This document shows positions 44,937 through 53,040 of a DNA stretch of 64,000 nt, in pieces (the stretch's first letter is position 1; each line of letters opens with the position of its first letter). The stretch lies in assembly GCA_045807125.1 (NCBI GenBank), contig JBJMHZ010000050.1, positions 1 through 64,000 on the forward strand, given 5' to 3'. The translations under genes were made by a program, and so were the position numbers. The notes under the pieces are model-generated. The model had not been told where the DNA came from and did not search any database. It worked only from the letters and a program-made list of their open reading frames with translations. The DNA comes from JBJMHZ01 sp045807125 (GTDB lineage Bacteria > Actinomycetota > Actinomycetes > JAWWOL01).

Positions 44937-46961
44937 CTAATCGCCACGCCCTGCCGCCACCTCGAGGTCGCTCGCGATGCGCCAGCCGTCGCGGCCCGCG
45001 CCCTTGGCCGCGTAGAGCGCGGTGTCGGCCGCGCGGATGAGGCCGGCCGCCGTCGTCCCGTGCTCGGGGAAGACGGCCACGCCCACCGAGACGGTCACCC
45101 GCAGCGGCTCCTCCCCCTGGTGCCCGAAGGCCCGGTGCCTGACCACCTGGCACACCCGCTCGGCGGCCTGGCCGGCGCCGGCCGCGTCGGTCTCCGGCAG
45201 GACGAGGACGAACTCCTCGCCGCCGTAGCGGGCGAAGGTGTCGACCTCGCGGATCTCGGCGCTCACCCGGGTGGCGAGCTCGATGAGGACCGAGTCGCCC
45301 CGCTGGTGACCGTGGGCGTCGTTGACGTCCTTGAACTTGTCGAGGTCGAGCAGCAGCAGCGCGAGCGGGCGATGGAAGCGCGCCGCCCGCTCGATCTCCT
45401 TGGCGAAGTTCATCGTGAAGTAGCGGTAGTTCCACAGGCCGGTGAGCCCGTCGGTGATGGACATGCGCTGCGCCTCCTGGTGCAGCAGCACGTTGTCGAT
45501 GGCGACGGTGGCCTGGGCCGAGAAGGTGCGGATCGTCTCGAGGTCGGTCTCGTCGAACTCCGCCGCGTCGACCGGCTCGTAGAGCCCAAGCACCCCGAGC
45601 ACCCGGCCCGAGCGCTTGAGCGGCACGGCGAGGACGCTGCGCCCGCCCGCGACCGAGCCACCCGTGGCACCGGGCGTGACCAGGTGCCCAGACTCGTCGA
45701 TGCGGCCGCGGACCGCCTCCCCGCTGCCGGCGACCATGCCGAGCACGCCGTCGCCGACCCGCACCCTGGCGCCAGGGGCGAGGTCGTCGACGCCCCTGGA
45801 CACCCGGACGTAGAGCTCGCTGCGGCCGGCCGCGCCCATCAGCAGCGCGCCGCCGCGGGCCCGCACGCTGCCCATCGCCGTCTCGAGGATCACCGTGAGG
45901 ATGCGCCCGAGGTCGTGGGTGCCGGACAGCGTGTCGCCGAGCCTGGCGAGGTTGCCCCGGAGCTCGTCGCGGCTGCGCTGCAGCGCCTCGATGTAGGTGC
46001 GCAGGTCGCCGGTCATCTCGTTGAAGGCGACCGCGAGCTGCCCCACCTCGTCGCCCGACGTGACCGGGATGCGGGTGTCGAGGTTGCCGCTGGCCACCCG
46101 CTCGGCCGCGGTGGCCAGCTCGACCAGCGGCCTGGTGGTCATCCGGGCGAGCAGCCAGCCGATCGCGGCGGCGAGCACGAGGGCCGCGGCGACGACCGCG
46201 GCCAGCTCCTGGGCGAGGCCCGTGCCGTCGCGGCCCTGGCGCACCCTCGCGAGAACGGTGACCGACCGCCCCGGCCCTGGCGGCACCGCGTCGAGCAGGT
46301 ATCCGCCCGCGCGCAGCGAATGGCCGACGGCGAGCGCCCGCTCGGCTCGCTGCGCCGCGTCGGCAGCCTCCCCGGCCGGCAGCGTCGACGCCACCACCGT
46401 CGAGCCGGTGACCAGCGTGACGTCGGTGCCGGCCGCGCCGCCGAGCTCGGTCATCACGTGCCGGTCGAGCGCGAGCGCCACCACGACCGTGCGCTGCGCG
46501 GCGCCCGTCGACAGGCGCACGGGGACCTGCGCGGCGATCACGTACGGCGAGCTCTCGGAGCCGCGCGTGCAGGTGCCGAGCCCGAGTGGCGAGCCGCCGG
46601 CGAGCTGCTGCGCCGCCAGCGGGGGGAGCTGCCCGGCGCTCGCGACGACCTCGCCGGAGGGCGTCACGACGGCCGCGTAGAGGGAGCCGGACGCCGATGG
46701 CCGGGCCACGACGGCGTCGTGGACCGCGGCGCCCGCCGACGTGGTCGCCGCCTGCCAGGCGGCCCCCCGCGCGACGAGCTGGGCCGCCGAGCACTGCTCG
46801 GCGAGCAGCGTCGCGGCGGCGTTGGCAGCGGCCTCGGCCCTGGCGCTGGCCTGGCCGGTGCTCGACTCGGGGACCCCGCGCGCCACCAGCACGGCCGCGA
46901 TCACCAGCGGGGCGAGGACGACGAAGACGAAGGCGAGCGACAGCCGCATCCGCAGGCTCAT
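44937..46961 (-). CDS. Membrane sensor diguanylate cyclase (HAMP-GAF-GGDEF)
   Basis: 674 residues from the ATG at 46961 (GGAGGTGA upstream). TM1 (LSLAFVFVVLAPLVIAAVLV), an extracytoplasmic sensor domain of about 225 residues with two Cys, TM2 (about 250-272), HAMP (TTRPLVELATAAERVASGNL), GAF (about 345-500) and GGDEF. The active site is RYGGEEF (about 579-585), and an intact inhibitory RxxD site (REVD) lies five residues before GGEEF. It is therefore predicted to synthesise c-di-GMP under product feedback. No EAL or HD-GYP partner is present in the window. Confidence 0.95.
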   Translation of the reverse strand: MSLRMRLSLAFVFVVLAPLVIAAVLVARGVPESSTGQASARAEAAANAAATLLAEQCSAAQLVARGAAWQAATTSAGAAVHDAVVARPSASGSLYAAVVTPSGEVVASAGQLPPLAAQQLAGGSPLGLGTCTRGSESSPYVIAAQVPVRLSTGAAQRTVVVALALDRHVMTELGGAAGTDVTLVTGSTVVASTLPAGEAADAAQRAERALAVGHSLRAGGYLLDAVPPGPGRSVTVLARVRQGRDGTGLAQELAAVVAAALVLAAAIGWLLARMTTRPLVELATAAERVASGNLDTRIPVTSGDEVGQLAVAFNEMTGDLRTYIEALQRSRDELRGNLARLGDTLSGTHDLGRILTVILETAMGSVRARGGALLMGAAGRSELYVRVSRGVDDLAPGARVRVGDGVLGMVAGSGEAVRGRIDESGHLVTPGATGGSVAGGRSVLAVPLKRSGRVLGVLGLYEPVDAAEFDETDLETIRTFSAQATVAIDNVLLHQEAQRMSITDGLTGLWNYRYFTMNFAKEIERAARFHRPLALLLLDLDKFKDVNDAHGHQRGDSVLIELATRVSAEIREVDTFARYGGEEFVLVLPETDAAGAGQAAERVCQVVRHRAFGHQGEEPLRVTVSVGVAVFPEHGTTAAGLIRAADTALYAAKGAGRDGWRIASDLEVAAGRGD

Positions 46962-47133
46962 GCTCACCTCCGTACGGCTCCGCTGTCGGACTCGATGCTG
47001 CCACGGCCCGGCGTCGCTGCGTGCCCCAGAGCGGTCGCCTGTGGATACTCGTCGCATGCCCGGCGGGTACGGTCCGTCACCCGGTGCACCGGGTGAATGT
47101 CCTATCGGCAGCCAGGCGCGCCCACCGGAGCCC

Positions 47134-47730
47134 GTGGCCGATCGCAAGCGTGCGCTGCGCCGGGCCGCGCTCGCCCGGCGGGCCGGCCTCTCCGGGCCTG
47201 AGCAGGCGCTCGCCGGCCGCGCCCTCGCCGGGCACGCGGTGCGGCTCGCCGCCCGGCTGCGATGCGACGTGGTGACCGCGTACGCGGCGGTCGAGCCGGA
47301 GCCGCCGACCATGGCAGCCCTGGAGGCGCTGCGCGCGGCCGGCGTCACCGTGCTGCTGCCCGTGATCACCGGCCGGGCGCTGGACTGGGCGCCGTACGAG
47401 GGATCCGCGTCGCTCGCCCGCACCGGGCTGGGGCTGCTCGAGCCCACCGCCGGGCGGCTCGGCGTCGACGCGATCGCGACCGCCGGGCTGGTGCTGGCGC
47501 CGGCCGTGCTCGTCGACCGGGCAGGTCACCGGCTGGGCAGGGGCGGCGGCTTCTACGACCGGGCGCTGGCGAGGACGGGAGCATTGGCCGTTGCGGTCGT
47601 CCACGACGAGGAGGTGGTGGACGAGCTGCCGCACGAGCCGCACGACGTCGTCGTGGCCGGCGCGCTGACCCCGAGCGGGCTGACCGACCTCGGCGGCCTG
47701 ACCCACCTCGGCGGCCCGCCCGACCCCTGA
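47134..47730 (+). CDS. 5-formyltetrahydrofolate cyclo-ligase
   Basis: Converts 5-formyl-THF to 5,10-methenyl-THF using ATP. Family motifs are the basic N-terminus ADRKRALRRAALARRAGL, LLPVITGRALDWAPY and the C-terminal LGRGGGFYDRALAR (GxGxGYYDR loop). The GTG at 47134 gives 198 residues, the normal family size; an in-frame ATG at 47056 would add 26 Pro/Gly-rich residues. It is divergent from the GGDEF gene, the usual arrangement next to the galU cluster. The C-terminus contains a repeat-like TDLGGLTHLGG. Confidence 0.93.
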   Translation: MADRKRALRRAALARRAGLSGPEQALAGRALAGHAVRLAARLRCDVVTAYAAVEPEPPTMAALEALRAAGVTVLLPVITGRALDWAPYEGSASLARTGLGLLEPTAGRLGVDAIATAGLVLAPAVLVDRAGHRLGRGGGFYDRALARTGALAVAVVHDEEVVDELPHEPHDVVVAGALTPSGLTDLGGLTHLGGPPDP

Positions 47731-47802
47731 TGTTGCGCCCGTCGCCTGACCGGGAACGAACCGGCACGTCCTGGCAGGGTGCGGCGGCGGGAGAGCGACG
47801 GC

Positions 47803-48807
47803 ATGAGCAGCATGGGCACGCGGCTGGAGCGCTTCGACCGCTGGCAGCAGCAGCGGCGCCGCCCCGCGATCGGGCTCGCGACGCTCAAGAAGTTCCAGGA
47901 GGACCAGACGACCAATCTGGCCGGGCTCGTCGCGTTCTGGGCGTTCTTCTCCGTCTTCCCGCTGCTGCTCGTGCTCGTGACGCTGCTCGGCTACTTCGAC
48001 GCCTCCCAGTCGGTGATGAACAACATCCGGCAGATGCTGCCGATCCTGGAGGAGCAGAAGCCGTCGGCCCTGAACGGCAACGCACTGGCGCTGGTCGTCG
48101 GCATCGTGAGCGCCATGTGGAGCGGCATGGCCGTCGTGAGGACGGCGCAGTACGCGTTCAACACCATCTGGGAAGTCCCGATGAACGAGCGCCCCAAGCT
48201 CGTCGAGCAGACGGTGCGCAGCCTCAAGGTGCTCGCGGTGGTGGGCGTCGGCCTCGTCCTCAGCACCGTCGTCACCGGATTCCTCACCAGCACGGCCAAC
48301 GACATCCTGCCGGCGGTGGCGAGCAGCATCATCGGCCCGGCGATCGCGCTGGCGCTCGACATCGGACTGTTCGTCGCGGCCTTCCGGCTGCTGACCGATC
48401 GCGCGATCACCACCAAGCAGGTGCTGCCGGGGGCACTGCTGGCCGGCGTCGTCTTCTGGGCGCTGCAGCTGGCGTCGACGCTCATCATCGGCCGCTACCT
48501 GCAGAACGCGCAGGCCACGTACGCCGCGATGGCGACCGCCATCACGATGCTCTGGTGGTTCTACCTCCAGGCGATCGTGACGCTGCTCGGCGTGCAGCTC
48601 AACGTGGTGCTCGCGCACCGGTTGTGGCCGCGCAGCCTCGTGGGCGGCCCGGCCACGCGCGCCGACCACGAGGCGTACGACGCGTACGCCAAGGAGCGGA
48701 CGTACCACGACAACGAGGAGGTCGACACGACCTTCCGTCCGGAAGCGCCGGAGGTACCGGAGGGACCCGCGGGCACCGACGAGACGGCCGGGCAGCAGCG
48801 CAACTGA
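47803..48807 (+). CDS. YihY/BrkB-family inner-membrane protein
   Basis: 334 residues with six hydrophobic helices. It opens with the family signature FQEDQTTNLAGLVAFWAFFS then VFPLLLVLVTLLGYF, followed by AMWSGMAVVRTAQYAFNTIW and the closing AMATAITMLWWFYLQAIVTL. The C-terminal 60 residues are hydrophilic and acidic (EVDTTFRPEAPEVPEGPAGT). The older annotation as ribonuclease BN is obsolete; function is unresolved. It follows the cyclo-ligase by 72 bp and ends at a strong terminator. Confidence 0.92.
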   Translation: MSSMGTRLERFDRWQQQRRRPAIGLATLKKFQEDQTTNLAGLVAFWAFFSVFPLLLVLVTLLGYFDASQSVMNNIRQMLPILEEQKPSALNGNALALVVGIVSAMWSGMAVVRTAQYAFNTIWEVPMNERPKLVEQTVRSLKVLAVVGVGLVLSTVVTGFLTSTANDILPAVASSIIGPAIALALDIGLFVAAFRLLTDRAITTKQVLPGALLAGVVFWALQLASTLIIGRYLQNAQATYAAMATAITMLWWFYLQAIVTLLGVQLNVVLAHRLWPRSLVGGPATRADHEAYDAYAKERTYHDNEEVDTTFRPEAPEVPEGPAGTDETAGQQRN

Positions 48808-48828
48808 CGCCGAGGCGAGCTAGCCAGG

Positions 48829-48868
48829 CCCCGCGGTGGCGTGCGGGCCAGGGCACGCCACCTCGGGG
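48829..48868 (+). terminator. Terminator hairpin after yihY
   Basis: CCCCG-C-GGTGGCGTGC (48829-48844) pairs with GCACGCCACC-T-CGGGG (48853-48868) with one mismatch and an 8-nt loop. It starts 21 bp after the stop codon. Confidence 0.8.
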
Positions 48869-48879
48869 CCTTGCTCACC

Positions 48880-49068
48880 CGGATCGCGGAGCGATCCGAA
48901 TGCTTGGGTGACCCTCGCGGACGGCGAGGGCGCGAGCGAACCGCTCGGGCGGCGCGTCCGTGTCGTTGTCATGACCGGCGACGGGGACAGCCGCCTCGGC
49001 AGCTGCGCGTGTCGGCGTCGTCGCGCAGGGCATCGGCCGGTCCACCATGGTGGTGCGTCGGCCGATGC
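48880..49068. other. Hairpin array in the yihY-marR intergenic region (possible structured RNA)
   Basis: Consecutive perfect inverted repeats fill the region: CGGATCGC/GCGATCCG (48880-48898), CCCTCGC/GCGAGGG (48912-48930), CGAGCG/CGCTCG (48933-48947), GCCG/CGGC (48990-49000), CTGCGCG/CGCGCAG (49003-49028), and GCATCGGCCG/CGGCCGATGC (49030-49068) enclosing the palindrome CCACCATGGTGG. No open frame here looks coding. It matches no riboswitch I know. Confidence 0.5.
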
Positions 49069-49111
49069 GCAAGGCATCCTCCTGCGAGGGGGGTGAATCG
49101 ATGATGACTTC

Positions 49112-49131
49112 GTAGTTGACCCGTCAACTAC
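49112..49131. promoter_or_regulatory. MarR operator overlapping the marR promoter
   Basis: GTAGTTGA (49112-49119) and TCAACTAC (49124-49131) form a perfect 8-bp inverted repeat with a 4-bp spacer, 40 bp before the MarR start. TTGACC inside it can serve as a -35 box; TAGGGT/TAGGGC repeats at 49136-49146 are possible -10 elements with non-ideal spacing. It fits a MarR dimer site and autorepression. Confidence 0.7.
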
Positions 49132-49170
49132 CGCGTAGGGTAGGGCCGCACTAGGGGAGGTGTCAAACAG

Positions 49171-49761
49171 GTGGTGACTTCGCCGGAACGTGAGCCGCTG
49201 ACGCCCGAGGAGGAAGCCGCGTGGCGGACGTTCCGTCGCGTCACCGTTCAGCTGCCGCGCAAGCTCGAGGCTGATCTGCAGTCCGAGCAGCGGATGTCGA
49301 ACGCCGCGTACGGCGCGCTCGTCAACCTCTCGGAGGCGCCCGGCCGCGCGGGCCGGATGAGCTGGCTGGCCGACGAGATCGGGCTGACCCGCTCGGCGAT
49401 CACCCGCCTCATCGACAAGCTCGAGCGCGACGGCCTGGTGGAGCGGCTCAGCTGCGTGTCGGACGCCCGCGGCTCGTACGCCCGGCTCACCGAGGCCGGG
49501 ATGGAAGCGCTTCGCAAGGCGTACCCGACGCATCTCGCGAGCGTCCGCCGCCACCTGTTCGACCGGCTGCCGCCGGAGATGGTCGAGGCGCTCGGCATCG
49601 TCGCCGAGGCGCTCGTCGACAAGGGGTACGCGCCCCGCGTGCCGCGCGAGGGCGACTTCGTGCCAGCCTCCGACCTCGCTGCGCGGGCCGGTCGCACCGA
49701 CCGGCTCGCCGAGCGGCGCAAGAGCGCGGCGGCGCAGGACCGCAAGCGCAAGCCGGCCTGA
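49171..49761 (+). CDS. MarR-family transcriptional regulator
   Basis: 196 residues from a GTG. The winged HTH is clear: MSNAAYGALVNLSEAPGRAG, MSWLADEIGLTRSAITRLID and KLERDGLVERLSCVSDARGS, followed by the dimerisation helices. A 40-residue Arg/Lys/Ala-rich tail (RTDRLAERRKSAAAQDRKRK) extends beyond normal MarR length. GGGGAGG lies 10 nt upstream and a perfect palindrome lies further upstream. It converges on the DUF3817 gene; a regulatory link to the YihY or membrane-protein neighbours is only a guess. Confidence 0.92.
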   Translation: MVTSPEREPLTPEEEAAWRTFRRVTVQLPRKLEADLQSEQRMSNAAYGALVNLSEAPGRAGRMSWLADEIGLTRSAITRLIDKLERDGLVERLSCVSDARGSYARLTEAGMEALRKAYPTHLASVRRHLFDRLPPEMVEALGIVAEALVDKGYAPRVPREGDFVPASDLAARAGRTDRLAERRKSAAAQDRKRKPA

Positions 49762-49771
49762 CCCGCCGGCT
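49751..49771. terminator. Hairpin at the convergent marR / DUF3817 ends
   Basis: AGCCGGC (49751-49757) and GCCGGCT (49765-49771) overlap both stop codons and can terminate transcription from either side. Confidence 0.55.
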
Positions 49772-50151
49772 CAACCCCTGGCCGGTCCCGCGCCCTGGGA
49801 CGGCTGCGCGCCCGGCACCGGCGGCCGGGGCGACAGCGCACCGGACTCGTGCACCCGGCGGGTGACGTCGCGCTCGGCCACGAAGGACATGAACGGAACG
49901 GTACCGGCCAGCATGACGAGGCCGGTGCGCAGCAGCGACCAGCGGCAGCGCAGGGCCAGGTCGGCCGTCGCCAGCAGGTAGACGATGAACAGCACGCCGT
50001 GCAGCGGTCCGACGACCGCCACCACCGAGTCGTTGCCGCCCGCGTACTTCAGCGGCACGCCGATGAGGACGAGCACGATCAGCCCGACGCCGACGACGTA
50101 CGCGATGACCCGGTAGCGGGCGAGCGCGGCACTGACCGAGGAGAGCGGCAC
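49771..50151 (-). CDS. DUF3817 small membrane protein
   Basis: 126 residues from the GTG at 50151 (AGGA 7 nt upstream); an in-frame GTG at 50175 has no visible ribosome binding site. Three hydrophobic helices carry the DUF3817 pattern RYRVIAYVVGVGLIVLVLIG, GPLHGVLFIVYLLATADLAL and VMLAGTVPFMSFVAERDVTR. The Pro-rich tail is disordered. Function unknown; the family is widespread in actinobacteria. It lies 30 nt after the next membrane gene on the same strand. Confidence 0.85.
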   Translation of the reverse strand: MPLSSVSAALARYRVIAYVVGVGLIVLVLIGVPLKYAGGNDSVVAVVGPLHGVLFIVYLLATADLALRCRWSLLRTGLVMLAGTVPFMSFVAERDVTRRVHESGALSPRPPVPGAQPSQGAGPARG

Positions 50152-50181
50152 GCGACCATCCTGCCCGGTGGGCACGGACGG

Positions 50182-50589
50182 TCAGCGGCGGGGGTGCGCC
50201 GCCAGCCAGGCGAGGTAGGCGTTGTAGGACGCGAGCTCCTCGGCCTCGGCAGCGCCGGCGGCGTCGGCGGCGCCCGCCTCGGGCGACTCCCGGCCGGCTC
50301 GCGGTGACGCCGCCACGCCCGCGGCGAAGGCTGGCAGGTCGTCGGCTGCGGCCCGTTGCGCCCGGCGGTCGATGCCGCGCACCTCGTCGCGCACCATGAG
50401 CGCCCACCCGAGGATCACCAGGCCGGCGAAGACCCACCACTCGATCGCGTACAGCAGGTTCTGCAGCGAACCGGTCGAGGCCATCGCGCGGCTCCACTGC
50501 CACCGCCCCAGGAACGACAGCACGACGACCAGGACGACGGCCATGGCATGCCTGCCCCACCAGGTGGGCGAGAGCAGGACGCGGCGCAC
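50182..50589 (-). CDS. Two-helix membrane protein of unknown function
   Basis: 135 residues from a GTG. VRRVLLSPTWWGRHAMAVVL then VVVLSFLGRWQWSRA and NLLYAIEWWVFAGLVILGWA give two membrane helices. This RRVLLSP...LGRWQ pattern recurs in conserved actinobacterial hypotheticals, with a distant look of SURF1 N-termini. The C-terminal 70 residues are cytoplasmic, Ala/Glu-rich. The upstream in-frame ATG at 50685 would add a low-complexity Arg-rich leader and is less likely. It probably shares a transcript with DUF3817. Confidence 0.7.
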   Translation of the reverse strand: MRRVLLSPTWWGRHAMAVVLVVVLSFLGRWQWSRAMASTGSLQNLLYAIEWWVFAGLVILGWALMVRDEVRGIDRRAQRAAADDLPAFAAGVAASPRAGRESPEAGAADAAGAAEAEELASYNAYLAWLAAHPRR

Positions 50590-50780
50590 GGCCTCAACGC
50601 TAGCGCCGCGCCGGCGCGACCGGCCACCGGGCCGATGGCGCACCGCTGCCGCCCGGTGACCGAAAGCAGCGTCAAGTTCCGACATGTCCGTGAGGCAAGG
50701 CAAGTCTCCCCCCCTCGGGCACCTTGCACGTCGCCGCGAGGGGGCACACGAACGGGGACCAGCGACCATGGGAGGAACGC

Positions 50781-51662
50781 GTGACGGCCCCCGACTACCG
50801 AACTGCACAGCAGAACGAGCAATCGACAGGGCTCTCGGACGACGTGCGCGAGCGTGGCAAGGAGGTCGGCGGGCACGCGAGGACCGCGGCCGTCGATGTG
50901 AAGGACTCTGCCACCGACCGGGCCCGCGACGTGGCCGCCGAGGCGAAGAGCCAGGCGCGCGACCTCATCGACGAGAGCCGTACCACCCTGAGCAACCATG
51001 CCAACACTCAAGTCAACCGCCTCGGCGAGACCCTGCAGCAGCTCGCCGACGAGCTGCACCGGATGGCCCGCATGGGCGACGACAACGGGACGGCGGCCCC
51101 GCTCGTGCGCGAGCTGGCCGAGCGCACCCAGGGCGTCGCCCGGCACGTCCAGGGCCGAGAGGCGACCGACCTGCTCCAGGACGCCCGCAACCTCGCGCGG
51201 CGCCGGCCCGCCGCCTTCCTGGCCGGTGCGGCCGGGCTCGGCTTCCTCGTCGGGCGGCTCGGCCGCGGCCTGAAGGACGCGCAGAGCGACAGTGGCTACG
51301 CGTCCGGCACCTGGGCCGGCGAGCCGTACCCCGCGCACGGCTACCCGACCGGTCCGGTCGGCTCCCAGCAACCGGTCGGCGGCATGCCGCTGGTCGGCAC
51401 CGACGTCGGCGTGGGCGCCGAGCCGATGGTGACCGGCGGCTATGCGACCGGTGCAGCGACCGGCGGCGTCACCGGGACGGCCGACGACGGGCTCGGCACG
51501 AGCGGCTTCGGCACCGGCTCGACCGGCTACGCCACCGAGGGCGACGCCACGCAGGTGCTGCCGCCGGTGACGACCGCGAGCGGCACGACCGGCGAGAGCG
51601 ACACCGGGATCGACGCGCTGCTCGAGGACGATCGGCCGGAAGGCGATCGCTATGGGGCCTGA
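50781..51662 (+). CDS. Amphipathic-helix membrane-associated protein, first gene of a holin/DUF3618 operon
   Basis: 293 residues from a GTG with GGAGGA 4 nt upstream. The first 130 residues form long charged helices with 11-residue periodicity (AVDVKDSATDRARDVAAEAK, SQARDLIDESRTTLSNHANT), as in LEA/apolipoprotein-like proteins. One hydrophobic segment follows (AAFLAGAAGLGFLVGRLG), then a Gly/Thr/Tyr-rich low-complexity tail. The gene order with the following holin-like and DUF3618 genes is common in actinobacteria. A role in envelope or membrane stress is inferred from composition. Function is not known. Confidence 0.8.
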   Translation: MTAPDYRTAQQNEQSTGLSDDVRERGKEVGGHARTAAVDVKDSATDRARDVAAEAKSQARDLIDESRTTLSNHANTQVNRLGETLQQLADELHRMARMGDDNGTAAPLVRELAERTQGVARHVQGREATDLLQDARNLARRRPAAFLAGAAGLGFLVGRLGRGLKDAQSDSGYASGTWAGEPYPAHGYPTGPVGSQQPVGGMPLVGTDVGVGAEPMVTGGYATGAATGGVTGTADDGLGTSGFGTGSTGYATEGDATQVLPPVTTASGTTGESDTGIDALLEDDRPEGDRYGA

Positions 51663-52128
51663 TTACTCCACCGGCGCCCACGCGGCGCCGGTCGACAGCC
51701 CTGCCGCCTACCCGAGCCCGGCCGACGGGCGTGACGAGCTCATCGAGCAGGCCGGCGAGCGCTCGCTCGGCGACCTGTTGAGCCAGGTCACGTCCGACCT
51801 GTCGCAACTGATGCGCCAGGAGCTCGAGCTCGCCAAGGCGGAGGCGCGCCAGGAGGCCAAGAAGGCCGGCAAGGCCGCCGGCATGTTCGGCGGCGCCGGC
51901 TTCGCCGGCTACATGGTGGCCCTGTTCGCCACGGTGGCGCTGATGGCCGCGCTCGCGGCCGTCATGCCGTGGGGCTGGGCGGCCCTGATCGTGGCCGCGC
52001 TGTGGGGGCTCGTCGCCTTCGTTCTCTACAGCCGCGGCCGCAGCGAGATGCGCCGAGTTCAGGCGCTGCCCCGTACGAAGGAGACCCTGAAGGAGGACGC
52101 GGAGTGGGCACGACACCCGACGAGCTGA
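51652..52128 (+). CDS. Holin-superfamily-like (YqjE/DUF1469) membrane protein
   Basis: 158 residues overlapping the upstream gene by 11 bp. A helix LGDLLSQVTSDLSQLMRQEL and ELAKAEARQEAKKAGKAAG precedes two membrane helices (AGYMVALFATVALMAALAAV and WAALIVAALWGLVAFVLYS). This is the standard layout of the actinobacterial phage-holin family III / YqjE proteins. Despite the name there is no phage context. It probably works with the DUF3618 protein that overlaps its 3' end. Confidence 0.88.
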   Translation: MGPDYSTGAHAAPVDSPAAYPSPADGRDELIEQAGERSLGDLLSQVTSDLSQLMRQELELAKAEARQEAKKAGKAAGMFGGAGFAGYMVALFATVALMAALAAVMPWGWAALIVAALWGLVAFVLYSRGRSEMRRVQALPRTKETLKEDAEWARHPTS

Positions 52129-52829
52129 GGGCCGAGATCGAGCAGACCAGGGCCAACCTGGCCTACGACACCAACGTGCTCGCGGAGAAGGTGCGGCCCA
52201 GCTCCGTGGTGCACCGCAGGACCGAGGCCGTGAAGGGTGGACTGAGCTCGATGCGCGAACGAGTGATGGGCAGCGCGTCGTCGTCCGGCGCGGGGATGGG
52301 CGACCGGATGTCCGGCATGGGATCGTCGATCGGCGACTCTGTCGGCGGCGTGGGGTCGACGGTCGGCGACAAGGCGTCGGAGATCGGCTCCTCGATCAGC
52401 GAGACGGCGCGCAACGCTCCGCAGGAGGTCCGCCGCAGGACAGAGGGCAACCCGCTCGCCGCCGGCCTGATCGCCTTCGGCGCTGGGCTGCTGGCCTCGT
52501 CGCTGCTGCCCTCGACCTCGGTCGAGCAGCGGGCCGCGACGCAGCTGCGCGACCAGGCCGAGCCGGTCATCGACAAGGTCAAGGAGGAGGCGAAGGACGA
52601 GGCGAGCCAGCTCAAGGACGAGCTCGCGCCCAAGGCCCAGCAGGCGACCCAGGAGGTGCGAGCCACCGCCACCGACGCCGTCCGCCAGACGACGGAGGAG
52701 GCGAAGCAGGCCGCCGGCGACGTGCGCGACCACGCGCAGTCGGCCGCGGGGGAGGCCCGCGAGCAGCACCAGGGCGGGACCACCGGCACGTACTCCGGCG
52801 GCACGTACTCCGGCGGCACCTCGTACTAG
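52104..52829 (+). CDS. DUF3618 domain protein
   Basis: 241 residues from a GTG that overlaps the holin-like gene by 25 bp, with AAGGAGGA upstream. The DUF3618 signature TPDELRAEIEQTRANLAYDT is at the N-terminus. A Gly/Ser/Met-rich linker (GMGDRMSGMGSSIGDSVGG) is followed by one membrane helix (NPLAAGLIAFGAGLLASSLL) and a long Lys/Glu/Ala coiled region (VKEEAKDEASQLKDELAPKA). It ends in TYSGG repeats. It is the last gene before a strong terminator. The domain's function is unknown. Confidence 0.88.
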   Translation: MGTTPDELRAEIEQTRANLAYDTNVLAEKVRPSSVVHRRTEAVKGGLSSMRERVMGSASSSGAGMGDRMSGMGSSIGDSVGGVGSTVGDKASEIGSSISETARNAPQEVRRRTEGNPLAAGLIAFGAGLLASSLLPSTSVEQRAATQLRDQAEPVIDKVKEEAKDEASQLKDELAPKAQQATQEVRATATDAVRQTTEEAKQAAGDVRDHAQSAAGEAREQHQGGTTGTYSGGTYSGGTSY

Positions 52830-52874
52830 AGGCGCTAGGGGCGCTGCACCAGGAGCGCTGAACACCCGATCGGC

Positions 52875-52917
52875 GACGGGGCCGGGCGGTGCGACCACGC
52901 ACCTGCCCGGCCCCGTC
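52875..52917 (+). terminator. Strong terminator after the DUF3618 operon
   Basis: GACGGGGCCGGGC pairs with GCCCGGCCCCGTC, and the stem continues inward as GGTGCG/CGCACC with a single bulged T, around a 4-nt ACCA loop. Confidence 0.85.
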
Positions 52918-53040
52918 CGCCGTGCCGCACCCCCTGCGCGCACGGGCCCGCGCGCAGGGGTGCCGTGCCGGTGCAGGGGAACGCTTGCGATCAGGCAGCC
53001 GGCGCGCGGAGCCAGCCGGCGCGGACCAGGGAGCGGACCG

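Noticed and set aside
48836..49096. An 86-codon plus-strand frame in the yihY-marR gap
   Set aside because: It crosses several perfect inverted repeats and its translation has no family features; structure explains the sequence better.
51652..52128. Prophage, based on the holin-like gene
   Set aside because: No other phage genes, and this holin-superfamily protein is routinely chromosomal next to DUF3618 in actinobacteria.
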